DNA from: Thermoleophilia bacterium
GTDB taxonomy: Bacteria > Actinomycetota > Thermoleophilia > RBG-16-64-13
NCBI GenBank assembly: GCA_026415615.1
Contig: JAOAGT010000002.1
Location: 310,001-374,000 of the forward strand
Direction: 5' to 3'
Length of the DNA stretch: 64,000 bases
Made by a program: the position numbers and the translations under genes. How positions within the stretch are numbered: position 1 is the stretch's first letter; each line of letters begins with the position of its first letter. Shown here one piece after another: positions 33,248 to 43,450 of this stretch. The notes beneath the pieces are model-generated. The model searched no databases. It saw only the letters and a list, made by a program, of their open reading frames with translations, and was not told the origin of the DNA.

Positions 33248-34261
33248 ATGCGGGCTCTTGCACTACTTTTGTTGACGTGGTCCACGCTCGTCGTCGCCGC
33301 TTGCGACGTTACCGTTGTGGACAAGCCCACAGCTAGCACTGATTCATCGACTGCTTCGGTAACCCAGTTGACACCTCGGCCGAGCTCGTCGAGTCCGTCT
33401 CTCGCTCCAACTTACCCGCAAATCGATCAGCTGGGAGAAATAGGGCAGTCTGACTTTTACTTGCTGCTTGCGCCTCGTCACGGACTTTGGGGCTACATGG
33501 ATAGAACAGGAGCGTGGGTAATTGAGCCTCAATTCAGTTCTGCCTTTTGGTTCAGAAGTGGGCTTGCCGGTGTGAAGACTGTCGATGGATATTGGGGCTT
33601 TATTGACATGTTGGGCTCCTGGGTTATAAAGCCCAGTTTCAAAGAAATCTCCTGGTTTCAGGAAGGATTGGCCCCGGTGCTCCACAACAACGGCTTGTGG
33701 GGCTATATAGACGTCGGAGGTTCTTGGGTTATTGAACCGCAGTTTCGCTGGGCGGGTCGTTTTTCCGATGGTCTTGCTCCCGTTCAAGCTGAGAACGGCC
33801 TGTATGGCTACATAGACGGAAGTGCCTGGGTGATAGAACCCCAGTTTACCTGTGCCTACTGTTTCTCAGAAGGCTCAGCCGCTGTGGAAGTTGAAGCCAA
33901 TCTCTGGGGCTACATTGACCGGACAGGTTCATGGCTCATCAAACCCCAGTTTGGCGGTGCGGATTGGTTCACCGAAGGTCTAGCGCCCGTGCAAGCTGAG
34001 AACGGTCTCTGGGGGTACATAGACGGAAACACCTGGGTCATAGAACCCCAGTTTGTTGACGCTTACTGTTTCTCAGAGGGGCTTGCTGGCGTGAAGGCCG
34101 AGAACGGTTTGTGGGGCTATATAGACAAAAACAGTTGGGTTATTGAGCCGATATTCGCTGAGGTAGATTGGTTTCATCGGGGTATCGCCGCTGTGCGGGA
34201 TGAGACTGGGCTCTGGGGCTTCATAGATAGGTCCGGCCGAATGTTGTGGCTTGAGCAGTAG
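33248..34261 (+). CDS. WG-repeat lipoprotein
   Basis: 337 residues from ATG 33248 (CAGGAGGTAAA upstream). The signal ends in lipobox VVAAC. A Ser/Thr-rich linker (about 25-65) precedes eight WG repeats, each built on GLWGYID...WVIEPQF...FSEGLA. The variants are GYWGFID, GLYGYID, NLWGYID and a final GLWGFID. Beta-rich WG (KWG) repeats are found in surface and secreted proteins, with protein or ligand binding presumed. No enzymatic motif is present. It probably faces outward on a lipid anchor. Confidence 0.9.
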   Translation: MRALALLLLTWSTLVVAACDVTVVDKPTASTDSSTASVTQLTPRPSSSSPSLAPTYPQIDQLGEIGQSDFYLLLAPRHGLWGYMDRTGAWVIEPQFSSAFWFRSGLAGVKTVDGYWGFIDMLGSWVIKPSFKEISWFQEGLAPVLHNNGLWGYIDVGGSWVIEPQFRWAGRFSDGLAPVQAENGLYGYIDGSAWVIEPQFTCAYCFSEGSAAVEVEANLWGYIDRTGSWLIKPQFGGADWFTEGLAPVQAENGLWGYIDGNTWVIEPQFVDAYCFSEGLAGVKAENGLWGYIDKNSWVIEPIFAEVDWFHRGIAAVRDETGLWGFIDRSGRMLWLEQ

Positions 34262-34372
34262 GCGCTTGGTGTCGGTTGTCCGATGCGCCAGTTGTAACCT
34301 ACCAGCACAGACAACCTGCGAGGACCCGAGTGACTCTTGTCAGAAAACACGCGTCGCAAAGCAAAACCTTAA

Positions 34373-34446
34373 CGCGCCTGGCAGGACTCGAACCTGCGAC
34401 CTTTGGTTTCGTAGACCAACGCTCTATCCGGCTGAGCTACAGGCGC
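34373..34446 (-). tRNA. tRNA-Arg (ACG)
   Basis: 74 nt. Acceptor GCGCCTG/CAGGCGC, D-arm with AGCTCAGCCGGA, anticodon loop CTACGAA (anticodon ACG), T-arm GGTTCGAGTCC, discriminator G, no encoded CCA. The A34 is the expected substrate of TadA encoded at 26583-27062. Confidence 0.96.
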
Positions 34447-34450
34447 ACGC

Positions 34451-34544
34451 TGGCGGAGAAGGAGGGATTCGAACCCTCGACAGGAGCATTCACTCCTGCA
34501 CTCGCTTAGCAGGCGAGCGCCTTCAGCCACTCGGCCACTTCTCC
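34451..34544 (-). tRNA. tRNA-Ser (GCT)
   Basis: 91-nt class II tRNA plus encoded CCA (complement of 34451-34453). Acceptor GGAGAAG/CTTCTCC, anticodon loop CTGCTAA (anticodon GCT, AGC/AGU codons), long variable arm, T-arm GGTTCGAATCC. It lies 4 bp upstream of tRNA-Arg on the same strand, so the two are likely processed from one transcript. Confidence 0.96.
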
Positions 34545-34578
34545 GCTGCCCGGACGCTCCGGCAAACAGCTAGGCGAT

Positions 34579-34587
34579 ATTCTAGCA
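34579..34587 (-). promoter_or_regulatory. Extended -10 promoter of the tRNA pair
   Basis: Minus strand reads TGCTAGAAT, a TGn extended -10 element, about 35 bp upstream of tRNA-Ser(GCT). The -35 region is weak. The rest of 34545-34700 shows nothing else. Confidence 0.45.
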
Positions 34588-34700
34588 GAGCCGTCGCTCT
34601 TTGACCCTAGGAGCTGTTCTCTATTGCAGTACTTGAGTAAGAATCAGAAGAAGCGCTTGCACTTGGACCGGGCGGCTGTCCGAAAGGGTAAAGCTTTAGC

Positions 34701-36545
34701 ATGCTGATTGCGAGATTGGGCATTAAAGTAATTGACGCCTTTCTTGCCCGCATCTACAGGATTCGGGTCTTTAGCGACAAGCCCGAGTGCATTCTTAAAG
34801 TCAGTAGGTCCAGGGCTTCTCGAGAAGTAGTTCTGAAGGATAAGACGCGCATTTTGCCTGGCGACCGTCTCATCGAGATTCACTTTTGGAATGAACGGGT
34901 GGCCGCGCTAGGGCGCGACAATGGGGAAAACGCAAGCGGCGTCTCAGGCGACGTCGGGCTAGCGTGGGCAGCCCGGTTCATCCGTTGCCTATTAAGTTCT
35001 CTATGTTTGCTTGCGCAGTGGGCCGAAGAAAGGCCGCAGTGGCGTGAATATGTAGCGATCCATGGCACGCTGGGCTTCATTCCCGCTCATCAAGTGGAGG
35101 CTCTTAGGCATCGGGCGCAGTGCCTAGGGTTAGATCTTGTGCCTCGGGAAACACCGCGCTTGCGTTTTTGGACCAGCGGTTTTTGGACGGCACTTTGGGC
35201 TTGGTGGTTGATGGGAGCATTCAACCCGGACAGCCAGCGCGGCAAGCGCCTGCGCGATATGAGCATCGTTGACTTGTGGGTGAGTCGGTCTGCTCTGGTT
35301 GGTCTTTGTCGGCAAGCTGGTAGAATCCCCGACAAATCGAATACTTGGAGGACACGTTCAGCGATGGCAGAAAACGAGCGTCCGCACATACGTCCCAAAA
35401 ACGGTTGCTTTGGATCTGGCCCCTGCGCTAAACGCCCTGGCTGGAGTCCCGCGGTGCTTGAAAATGCTCTTGTGGGTCGTTCGCATCGATCCAAGGCGGG
35501 GCGTGCTCGCATTAAGGAAGTTCTCGACCGCTCACGCAAGCTCCTTGGTTTGCCTGCAGATTACCTCATAGGATTAGTGCCGGCGTCGGACACGGGTGCG
35601 GTGGAGATGGCCCTCTGGTCATTGCTCGGCGCGCGGGGCGTAGACGCACTAGCCTGGGAAAGTTTTGGTGAAGCCTGGGTTACCGACATAACTAAGCAGC
35701 TTAAACTTCCCGACGTCCGCGTCTTTAGAGCCGACTACGGCCAGCTCCCCGATCTGTCACAGATTGACTGGACTCGTGACGTGGTCTTCACCTGGAACGG
35801 GACCACCTCGGGGGTAAGAGTCCCGGATGGGGAGTGGATTCCCCAAGAGCGCGAGGGTCTTGCCATCTGCGATGCCACCTCGGCGGTTTTTGCCATGGAT
35901 GTGCCGATAGCCAAGCTGGACGTTATCACCTACTCGTGGCAGAAAGTGTTAGGGGGTGAGGCTCAGCACGGAATGCTAATCCTGAGCCCCCGCGCGGTTG
36001 AGCGTCTGGAAAGCTATCAGCCTCCGTGGCCGCTACCAAAGATCTTCCGCATGACAAAGGGTGGGAAGCTGATGGAGGCCATCTTTGAGGGCGACACCAT
36101 CAACACGCCCTCCATGCTCTGCGTAGAGGATGCTCTGGATGGCCTGCGCTGGGCCGAGGAAATTGGCGGTCTTCCGGAACTCATCAGGAGAAGTGAAGCA
36201 AACCTTGCGGCGGTTACGGCCTGGGTAGAACAAACTCCGTGGGTGGAGTTTCTCGCTGAAGATCCACGCATCCGGTCGTGCACGTCCATCTGTCTTAAGA
36301 TCGTGGATCCCTGGTTTGTGGACCTTGCTCCTGAAGAGCGGGCCAAGGTCGTCAAGGCTATCGTGGGACTGCTTGAGGAGGAAGACGTGGCCTATGACGT
36401 CGCCTCCTATCGCGAGGCGCCGCCCGGGCTTCGCATCTGGGGCGGTGCCACAGTGGAACGCTCGGACCTGGAGGCGCTATTCCCCTGGCTTGACTGGGCC
36501 TACGAAGAAGTCAAGCAGAAATGGCAGGGTAGGCTGCAGTCTTAA
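34701..36545 (+). CDS. serC: YkoP-like domain in frame with phosphoserine aminotransferase (SerC)
   Basis: The open frame covers 614 residues without a stop. Residues 1-215 resemble the small YkoP family ([52 protein letters not shown]). From [20 protein letters not shown] (ATG 35364) the protein is a phosphoserine aminotransferase of the SerC subgroup found in Proteobacteria and archaea: [48 protein letters not shown] and the PLP Lys in [14 protein letters not shown]. SerC makes phosphoserine from 3-phosphohydroxypyruvate. GGAGG at 35346-35351 suggests SerC can start on its own at 35364. Whether the two parts are one fused protein or two genes that lost a stop is open. Confidence 0.8.
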   Translation: MLIARLGIKVIDAFLARIYRIRVFSDKPECILKVSRSRASREVVLKDKTRILPGDRLIEIHFWNERVAALGRDNGENASGVSGDVGLAWAARFIRCLLSSLCLLAQWAEERPQWREYVAIHGTLGFIPAHQVEALRHRAQCLGLDLVPRETPRLRFWTSGFWTALWAWWLMGAFNPDSQRGKRLRDMSIVDLWVSRSALVGLCRQAGRIPDKSNTWRTRSAMAENERPHIRPKNGCFGSGPCAKRPGWSPAVLENALVGRSHRSKAGRARIKEVLDRSRKLLGLPADYLIGLVPASDTGAVEMALWSLLGARGVDALAWESFGEAWVTDITKQLKLPDVRVFRADYGQLPDLSQIDWTRDVVFTWNGTTSGVRVPDGEWIPQEREGLAICDATSAVFAMDVPIAKLDVITYSWQKVLGGEAQHGMLILSPRAVERLESYQPPWPLPKIFRMTKGGKLMEAIFEGDTINTPSMLCVEDALDGLRWAEEIGGLPELIRRSEANLAAVTAWVEQTPWVEFLAEDPRIRSCTSICLKIVDPWFVDLAPEERAKVVKAIVGLLEEEDVAYDVASYREAPPGLRIWGGATVERSDLEALFPWLDWAYEEVKQKWQGRLQS

Positions 36546-36599
36546 CAGCCGCAGGCTTTACCCGGCATAGGTTGGGTGCGTGTGGCAGACGAGAGGCGT

Positions 36600-39461
36600 T
36601 CAACACGCCGCAGGTGAGCGGCGGTTCTGTCCTAATCTGCGTCGCACTGCCTTTTCGGCCTCGATGATTAAGTGGATGGCGAAAGAGGCAGCCAGAATCC
36701 GTGCCCATGTCTTCACCGGCAAAGGAGCAGTCTGGAAAAGTGTGTTCATGGCTGGTAGGTACGTGTACAGGAGTTGTAGCCCAATCATCACGGCTACGCC
36801 TCCCACCAGTACACGGTTTCCACGGAGCCCGGTTCGCCATGAGGCCAAGCTAAGGGAGCGGCAGTTAAACAGGTAAAAGAGCTCACCAAAAACAAAAACA
36901 TTGTTCGCGACCGTGCGAGCCTCTGCCAGGCTATGCCCGGTACGTTCTGCATACTCATATAGCCCGAAAGCGGCTGCCAAGAGGAGAGCCCCCACTATGA
37001 CGATTCTCCCCACTAAGACTCGGTCAAGAATGGGGGCTTTGGGATCGCGCGGGGCCCGCTCCATTATTCCCGGCTCTTTGGATTCAAAAGCGAGCCCCAG
37101 TCCTAACAGTACGGCGGTCGTCATGTTTATCCACAAGATCTGAACCGGCAGGATTGGCAGGGCTACTCCAGCAAATATCGCCGCCATGATTACCAGGCCC
37201 TCGCCCAGGTTCGTGGGCAAAGTCCAGGTGATGAACTTCTTCAGATTGTCAAAGACCCCCCGGCCTTCTTCAACAGCTGCTTCGATGGTGGCGAAGTTAT
37301 CGTCGGTTAGGATCATGTCGGCGGCTTCTTTGGCCACTTCGGTTCCCGCTATGCCCATGGCTATCCCGATGTCCGCTTGCCGCAAGGCGGGTCCATCGTT
37401 TACGCCGTCGCCGGTCATAGCCACCACGTGGTCTTGACTCTGGAGAGCGGTAACAAGGCGAAGTTTCTGCTCTGGGGTCACGCGCGCAAACACGTATGTC
37501 TCGTCTGCCACTTTGGCCAGTTCTTCGTCGGTAAGTGTCGCTAGATCTGCCCCGGTGGCGACCTTGATCTCGGTGGGGGTAGCGCATCGTGGATCATGCA
37601 GGCCGAGTATCCGGGCGATGGCAGCGGCGGTCAGAGCGTGGTCTCCAGTGATCATCTTTACGTGGATGCCGGCAGTGTGACAGGTGCGAATCGCCTCTTT
37701 TGCTTCCTGCCGTGGCGGGTCAATCATGGCTTGTAGCCCCAAGAAAACTAGCCCGTCGTCTACCTCTCTATGGGTGATCTCTTCGGTGTAGGCAGGTAGG
37801 TCTTTGCGAGCAAAAGCAAGCACCCGGAGGCCCTCTCTCGCCATTTGCGCCGTTAGATGCTCAACCGCGCTCTTTTCGGAATCCAAAAATGCTGTCAGCG
37901 ATCCGTCGGGAGTCATTTGCCACGCACAGCGGGCAACAACCTTTTCCACGGCGCCTTTTATGTAAGCGACACGGGTGTCTGGGCTGTGCGCAAAGCGGTG
38001 CAGAGTAGCCATGTACTGATGTTGTGATTCAAAAGGAAGCGTATCCACTCGCGGTGTCTGGTGCAGAAGATCTTCTTGGCACATCCCTGCCTTGCATGCC
38101 GCAACGAGAAGTGCGCCCTCCGTGGGATCCCCGCTGATGCGCCAACTACCCTCTTCCAGGTAAAGCGAGGCATCGTTGCATAGCGCTCCCGCACGAATGG
38201 TCTCTTCCAGAGCCAGATTACGGGCAGGGGAGCTGTCCGTGGAGGACTGGGCTGCTGCCGTCCCCAAAGACTCAAGCGCCTGTTCGATTATCTGCCCCTC
38301 TGGGGAATAGCCCGAGCCGGTAACGTGATAGATCTTGGGCTTGTCTGGTGTGCCAGGGGTGACAATCTGTACCACAGTCATTTGGTTTTGGGTGAGCGTG
38401 CCGGTCTTATCGGTACATATGACAGTCGTGGAACCCAAAGTTTCCACTGCCGGCAGCTTACGGATGATGGCGCGGCGCCGCGCCATTCGCGACACTCCAA
38501 TGGCCAAGGTGATGGTGACTGCGGCCGGTAACCCCTCGGGGATTGCCCCCACCGCCAAGGCCACAGCCGCTATGAACATATCAACCCACGGCTGACCTCG
38601 TACCACCCCGATGATGAAAGTAACTACAGCGAGGGCAAGGATTGCGTAAAGAACCAATTTGCTAAACTGCGCGATCTTACGCGTAAGAGGGGTCTTGATC
38701 TCGTGGGCGCTTGCGATCAGCTGCGATATTCGGCCAACTTCGGTACGATCGCCGGTAGCTACCACAATTCCTTCGCCTTGACCGGCGGTTACCAATGTCG
38801 TCGCGTACACCATGTTGGTCCGGTCAGCCAAGGGTGTGTCTTCCGAGAGAGGGGTAAGCTGCTTATCCACCGGAAGCGATTCCCCGGTGAGGGCAGATTC
38901 GTCGACCCGTAGGTCGCGTGAGTAGGTCAACCGGATGTCAGCAGGGACTTTGTCTCCCGCCTGTAAAACCACAAGGTCCCCTGGCACAAGTTGGGCGGCG
39001 GGAAGTCGGAACCTCTGCCCTTCGCGCACCACCGTGGCCTCGATTGTGATGGCTCTGGACAGAGCTTCGATGGCTTTGACGGCTTTACTTTCCTGAAGGT
39101 ATCCTACGATGGCGTTGATGATCACAACGCCAAAGATGACTCCCGCATCCACCCACTCCTTGAGAGCCGCTGTTACTGCTCCAGCAGCGATTAGAATGAG
39201 TACAAGCGCCTGGTTCAGCTGGGCCGCAAGACGACGGAACCAGCTGGGGCCCTTGGCGGCCGTGATGATGTTTGGGCCATACTCGGCTAGTCTGGCTTCG
39301 CTCTCGGCCTTGCTCAGTCCGTGGTCTGCGTCAGTGGATAGAAGTGCAACAATTTGCTCAAGGTCAAGGGCATGCCATGGAGTGGCAGCTTGCGCGGCGC
39401 CAGAGCCGTTAGCTGTTCCGTGGTTGTCGGCCAGGCGGCTGGCTTTCCAGAGTTTCATCAT
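36600..39461 (-). CDS. P-type cation-transporting ATPase (P2-like)
   Basis: 953 residues from ATG 39461 (CCAGGAGAAG upstream); a second ATG at 39458 is equally possible. N-terminal cation-ATPase domain ([16 protein letters not shown]), actuator motif [11 protein letters not shown], membrane PEGLPAAVT in helix 4, phosphorylated Asp in [12 protein letters not shown], and hinge [18 protein letters not shown]. Ten helices are predicted. The architecture is that of calcium-type pumps, but helix 6 reads [13 protein letters not shown] where calcium pumps have NLVTDG, so the usual helix-6 Asp is missing. The transported ion is therefore uncertain. It converges with serC. Confidence 0.92.
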   Translation of the reverse strand: MMKLWKASRLADNHGTANGSGAAQAATPWHALDLEQIVALLSTDADHGLSKAESEARLAEYGPNIITAAKGPSWFRRLAAQLNQALVLILIAAGAVTAALKEWVDAGVIFGVVIINAIVGYLQESKAVKAIEALSRAITIEATVVREGQRFRLPAAQLVPGDLVVLQAGDKVPADIRLTYSRDLRVDESALTGESLPVDKQLTPLSEDTPLADRTNMVYATTLVTAGQGEGIVVATGDRTEVGRISQLIASAHEIKTPLTRKIAQFSKLVLYAILALAVVTFIIGVVRGQPWVDMFIAAVALAVGAIPEGLPAAVTITLAIGVSRMARRRAIIRKLPAVETLGSTTVICTDKTGTLTQNQMTVVQIVTPGTPDKPKIYHVTGSGYSPEGQIIEQALESLGTAAAQSSTDSSPARNLALEETIRAGALCNDASLYLEEGSWRISGDPTEGALLVAACKAGMCQEDLLHQTPRVDTLPFESQHQYMATLHRFAHSPDTRVAYIKGAVEKVVARCAWQMTPDGSLTAFLDSEKSAVEHLTAQMAREGLRVLAFARKDLPAYTEEITHREVDDGLVFLGLQAMIDPPRQEAKEAIRTCHTAGIHVKMITGDHALTAAAIARILGLHDPRCATPTEIKVATGADLATLTDEELAKVADETYVFARVTPEQKLRLVTALQSQDHVVAMTGDGVNDGPALRQADIGIAMGIAGTEVAKEAADMILTDDNFATIEAAVEEGRGVFDNLKKFITWTLPTNLGEGLVIMAAIFAGVALPILPVQILWINMTTAVLLGLGLAFESKEPGIMERAPRDPKAPILDRVLVGRIVIVGALLLAAAFGLYEYAERTGHSLAEARTVANNVFVFGELFYLFNCRSLSLASWRTGLRGNRVLVGGVAVMIGLQLLYTYLPAMNTLFQTAPLPVKTWARILAASFAIHLIIEAEKAVRRRLGQNRRSPAAC

Positions 39462-39612
39462 AGCTTCTCCTGGTCGGCGCGCACCCGTGGAGCCCAATTC
39501 GTGAGGTCTTCACGGTCGTCGTCGGCACAAGAGCCGCCCGGCTAGCTAAGAGCGGCCCACACGCCTGGGTCCCAGGCCCGCAAGGTGAACTTTAAGCTTT
39601 CTCGCCTAGTCC

Positions 39613-39852
39613 TTAGTCCTGCTTGCCGCTGTTCGATCCATCACCAGTGGTAGTTGTTGATGAGCTCGTATTGGCGACATCTTCCTTCACCGCCGCCTGT
39701 ACCTCATCCTTGGTCTCCTTAAGGCCCTTCTTGAAGCCGGTGATGGAACGACCAAGAGCAGAGCCAAGTTCAGGCAGTTTCTTGGGTCCCAGGATCAGGA
39801 TCACGATTAGGACTACAACTATCGCGATCTCTGTCCAACCGATCCCTGACAT
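39613..39852 (-). CDS. tatA: Twin-arginine translocase subunit TatA
   Basis: 79 residues from ATG 39852 (AGGAGAG upstream). One short N-terminal helix (GWTEIAIVVVLIVILILG), the FGxxKLPELG-like hinge GPKKLPELGSALG, an amphipathic helix (RSITGFKKGLKETKDEV) and an acidic, Ser/Thr-rich tail, exactly the TatA/E layout. TatA forms the protein-conducting element for folded exported proteins. tatC is not in the window. Confidence 0.93.
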   Translation of the reverse strand: MSGIGWTEIAIVVVLIVILILGPKKLPELGSALGRSITGFKKGLKETKDEVQAAVKEDVANTSSSTTTTGDGSNSGKQD

Positions 39853-40021
39853 CAAACACTCTCCTACTTTGCCTCTTCGGGTCGCTCGCGAACATTATTG
39901 CACGTTCGAAGAAGTTCGTCGCTTTTCCGGGCTAGGTATTCCTGGCGCTACCGCGTTCCGCTCGGCAAGAATCCCTGGCTTATGGGCTCTGTTACCTCGT
40001 TCTGATCTCAGAGTTTTGGTG

Positions 40022-42163
40022 TCAGAGCGACCGTTTGATTTGCTGGCGGATTTCATCCAGCGTAGAGGCTTGGCTGGTGTCGTCAACCGGCTGCCCTTTT
40101 CCTTTTTGGGAACCGACAGCTCCTCCGCCGAGCAGCTCCGCTGCAGCCTGAATGTCAAAGGCTTCGCGCACGGTTCGCGACAGGAACCGACTTGGGAGCG
40201 CGTAACCGTAAATGTCACTTGTGCTGCGCGGATGGCTGTAGTAGCGAAGCGGATAGCAAACGTAAAGCCAATCTCTTGCCCGAGTGAGCGATACGTAAAA
40301 GAGTCTTCTCTCCTCCTCAATTTCCTCGCTTCGCCCGGTCGATAGGTCGGAAGGAATGTTTCCATCTGAAGCGTGTATTACGTAAACCACATCCCACTCG
40401 AGACCTTTGGCTGAATGCATGGTGGAAAGAATTAAGTAGTCTTCGTCAAGCACAGGAGGGCCGGCCAAATCCTCGCTGTAAGTGGGGGGATCAAGAGCAA
40501 GCTCAGCTAACAAGCGGGCGCGGTCAGGAAAGCGGCTAGCTATCCACTCAAGTTGCTCAAGATCAAGCAGACGAGCACGCACGTTGTCGTAGAGACGCTC
40601 CATCAAGGGCGCATAAAAAGTCCGGATGGCGCGAATTTGGCTGGGAAGATCCAAAGCACTGTGACTGTACAACGTGTCAAGGAGTTCAACCAAGGTCTTC
40701 CAAGTGTCCGCAGAAGCAGGCGAAGGTGGACGCAGATCTTCCCACGTCTTAAAGGGATTGCCCCCTGCGGAGACGGCGGTAAGTAGTTGGTCCATTAACG
40801 TCTTAGCTTTCTTGGGGCCAATTCCTGGGAGCAGCATGAGAGCCCTGGTGCCAGAAACCACGTCGCGGGGATTCTCGACCAGCCTAAGGAAGGCGAGAAG
40901 ATCTTTGACGTGAGCTGTCTCTACAAACCGAAGACCTCCATATTTTCGGAAAGGAATATTGCGCCGAGTAAGTTCAAGCTCAAGAGTCAGGCTGTGGTGG
41001 GAGGCTCTAAAAAGGACCGCTTGCTTCCTAAGAGGAATCCCTTCTTCGCGGTGGCCTAGCACGGTTTGGATTACAAACTCGGTTTGTTCGTCTTCGTCTT
41101 CGCACGGCACTAGTTTGGGCCGCGCTCCCTCGGTGCGAGTGGTCCAGAGTTGTTTGGCGTGTTTCTCCTCGGCCTCTGCAATTACTCTGTTGGTCGCTTC
41201 GAGAATCGGCTGCGTACTGCGGTAATTTCTCTCAAGAGTGACAATGGTGGTGCCGGGGAATTCTCGGGGAAAGTCCAGAATGTTACGTACTGTAGCGGCG
41301 CGAAAAGAGTAGATGGCTTGGGCGTCGTCACCTACTACTGTGAGGCCCTGCCCATTCGGGCAGAGCATCTTAAGGATTTCTGCCTGCAAGCGATTAGTGT
41401 CTTGGTATTCGTCAACTAGAACATAGTCGAAGCGTGAGCGAATCGCTTGTGCGCCCCGAGGATGTGACAGGAGACCGTGCCAAAACAGAAGCAGGTCGTC
41501 GTAGTCCAAGACCCCTTGTTCTCCCTTGCGGTCCACGTAAGCAGCAAAAAGCCGCCGCAAGTCCTCGATGTCTTGGCGACACCAGGGAAAGTAGTTGTTG
41601 ACTGCCTCTTCGACAGTTTCGCGGGCGTTCACGCAGCGACTGCAGATCTCCATACAAGTGCCTTTGAGAGGAAATCGGCGGTCTGTGCGGGCAAGTTCAA
41701 GTTCGGTACGAAGAAGCCCCATTAAGTCCTCGGCGTCGCTGCGGTCGAGAATGGTGAAAGCGGGGTCCAGCCCGATCAGGCGCCCATGGAGCCTAAGCAA
41801 GCGTGCCGCCACTGCGTGAAAAGTGCCGCCCCAGACTTTGGCCGAGGCGGAGCGGCGCGCCGCCGCACTACGCTGGGTTTCAAGACGCTCGAGCAATGCG
41901 TCCACTCGCCGCAGCATCTCGGCGGCGGCGCGCCGCGTAAACGTAAGCAGCAAAATGCGTCCCGGATCTACGCCTTTAGCGATCAGATACGCTACCCGAT
42001 GGGCAAGGGTCGCGGTCTTGCCAGTGCCCGCTCCGGCTACCACTAGGAGGGGTCCGTCACCATGAAGGACTGCCGCTCGCTGCTGCTCGTTTAACTCAGC
42101 CAGGAGCGTGTCGGCGGCAAGTTGGTTTTGGGAGCTGTCGCGCAAGCTGTCTTTGCTGTTCAT
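40022..42163 (-). CDS. UvrD/Rep-family superfamily I DNA helicase
   Basis: 713 residues from ATG 42163; a longer version from 42214 is possible and neither start has a good ribosome site. Motif I VVAGAGTGKTATLAHRVAYLI, Q motif LNEQQRAAVLHGDGPLL, motif II VLVDEYQDTNRLQ, motif III GDDAQAIYSFRAA, motif IV LERNYRS, motif V STMHSAKGLEWDVVYV and motif VI RRLFYVSLTRARDWLYV are all present. It unwinds DNA 3' to 5' in repair or replication restart. The length is similar to UvrD/PcrA, but the C-terminal Tudor-like tail is short and low-complexity. Confidence 0.93.
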   Translation of the reverse strand: MNSKDSLRDSSQNQLAADTLLAELNEQQRAAVLHGDGPLLVVAGAGTGKTATLAHRVAYLIAKGVDPGRILLLTFTRRAAAEMLRRVDALLERLETQRSAAARRSASAKVWGGTFHAVAARLLRLHGRLIGLDPAFTILDRSDAEDLMGLLRTELELARTDRRFPLKGTCMEICSRCVNARETVEEAVNNYFPWCRQDIEDLRRLFAAYVDRKGEQGVLDYDDLLLFWHGLLSHPRGAQAIRSRFDYVLVDEYQDTNRLQAEILKMLCPNGQGLTVVGDDAQAIYSFRAATVRNILDFPREFPGTTIVTLERNYRSTQPILEATNRVIAEAEEKHAKQLWTTRTEGARPKLVPCEDEDEQTEFVIQTVLGHREEGIPLRKQAVLFRASHHSLTLELELTRRNIPFRKYGGLRFVETAHVKDLLAFLRLVENPRDVVSGTRALMLLPGIGPKKAKTLMDQLLTAVSAGGNPFKTWEDLRPPSPASADTWKTLVELLDTLYSHSALDLPSQIRAIRTFYAPLMERLYDNVRARLLDLEQLEWIASRFPDRARLLAELALDPPTYSEDLAGPPVLDEDYLILSTMHSAKGLEWDVVYVIHASDGNIPSDLSTGRSEEIEEERRLFYVSLTRARDWLYVCYPLRYYSHPRSTSDIYGYALPSRFLSRTVREAFDIQAAAELLGGGAVGSQKGKGQPVDDTSQASTLDEIRQQIKRSL

Positions 42164-42337
42164 GATGGTCCAAGTAGTAGCCAAAACAAGAATACAGCTA
42201 TTTGCGAGATTCATTCGGAGACGGGCATTTCTTGCTGGGGCGTGTTGCTTGTAACATGGAAATCACACGGACAGCGATCTATACAGCTAGCGATCGCAAG
42301 GACGTAGGACAATTCTTGACCGGGCCGGGGGTGTTTT

Positions 42338-43450
42338 ATGTGCGGGAAAAGTGCGATCGGGAGAGGTCTCTTGCGAAGCGGGGGGCGAGGCTGGATCCTG
42401 GTGGCTGCAGCGGCTGTATTGGGCCTGGCTACCGCGTTGCTTGGCTTGCCGGGCATAGATGCCTTATCTTCGGACACTTGCCAAGCATTTTGGCTTCCCG
42501 ATAGCAATGAACCCAACAACAATTTTGCTGAGGCGACAGCTCTTACTAATGGCGTGCCCAAGACGGGAGCCATAACTAGCAGCGATGATCAGGACTACTT
42601 CTTCGTTGACATTCCTGTTCGCTCCGATGTTCGCGTGGAGTTTGTGACCGGGGGGTATTTGCGCGACGGGAGCTTGGCCTTTCAGCCACGCGGCTCAGAT
42701 ATGATCATCGACCTCGACTGGGAGGAATACGACGACGACGGTAGCTTCTTTGCTCGCGGCATTATAGGTCCCGGTCGACTTTTTGTGATTGTGAAAGCTG
42801 GGATGGGCATACCCAGCTCGAATATCTATAGAGTGACGGTCTGGTTCACGGAAGCGCCAGCTCCCAACTTCTCCGATGTTCCAGTCGGCTCTACCTATTA
42901 CACTCCGATCACATATCTCGCCCAGATGGGAGTGGTCTCGGGTTTTAGTCCCACCTATTTTGGAGTAGACAGACTGGTCACAAGGCAGCAGTTTGCCAAA
43001 ATGGTTGTGAAGGCGGCTGGTTTTCCAGTGTCCACCTCTGACGTATGCCCGTTTACTGATGTCCCCAAGAGTGTGCCGGGTAGCTACATGGATCCGAATG
43101 ATCCGCTTTATCCGGACCACTATATTGCCGTCGCTGCAAGACACCATGTTACCGAGGGGGTGGGCAACAATCAGTTTGCTCCCTACAGGAACATTACCCT
43201 TGCTCAGGTAGTCAAGATGGTAGTTAGCACTGGCCTGGAACTCGGGGTTTGGGACGCCCCGCCACACTCGTACACACCGCCCTTTACTCTTCCTGGGGAC
43301 CCTTTTGGCGAGTGGGTAAGAATGGGCGCAGCCCACGGCCTGTTTGACGGGTATCCGGGCACCTACAACTGGTATTCGCCGGCCACACGAGGGCAGTGCG
43401 CCTTCTTCCTTTGGAAACTCATGCTGGCTTGTGGAATCGTTTTGGTCTAA
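42338..43450 (+). CDS. SLH-domain surface protein with pre-peptidase C-terminal-like domain
   Basis: 370 residues from ATG 42338 (GGGGGTG upstream). Signal sequence to about residue 45. Residues 50-170 form a PPC-like beta sandwich: DSNEPNNNFAEATAL, DDQDYFFVDIP and GRLFVIVKAG. Three SLH units follow: FSDVPVGSTYYTPITYLAQMGVVSGF with VTRQQFAKMVVKAAG, CPFTDVPKS through HHVTEGVGNNQFAPYRNITLAQVV, and MGAAHGLFDGYPGTYNWYSPATRGQCAFFLWK. It is anchored to the wall and probably a structural or binding surface protein. Its unit 2 resembles the SLH fusion at 31516. The stop overlaps the convergent nitroreductase stop. Confidence 0.9.
   Translation: MCGKSAIGRGLLRSGGRGWILVAAAAVLGLATALLGLPGIDALSSDTCQAFWLPDSNEPNNNFAEATALTNGVPKTGAITSSDDQDYFFVDIPVRSDVRVEFVTGGYLRDGSLAFQPRGSDMIIDLDWEEYDDDGSFFARGIIGPGRLFVIVKAGMGIPSSNIYRVTVWFTEAPAPNFSDVPVGSTYYTPITYLAQMGVVSGFSPTYFGVDRLVTRQQFAKMVVKAAGFPVSTSDVCPFTDVPKSVPGSYMDPNDPLYPDHYIAVAARHHVTEGVGNNQFAPYRNITLAQVVKMVVSTGLELGVWDAPPHSYTPPFTLPGDPFGEWVRMGAAHGLFDGYPGTYNWYSPATRGQCAFFLWKLMLACGIVLV

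Noticed and set aside
33248-34261. CRISPR-like array suggested by regular repeats
   Set aside because: Repeats are degenerate at DNA level and encode WG-repeat protein; there are no conserved repeat-spacer units.
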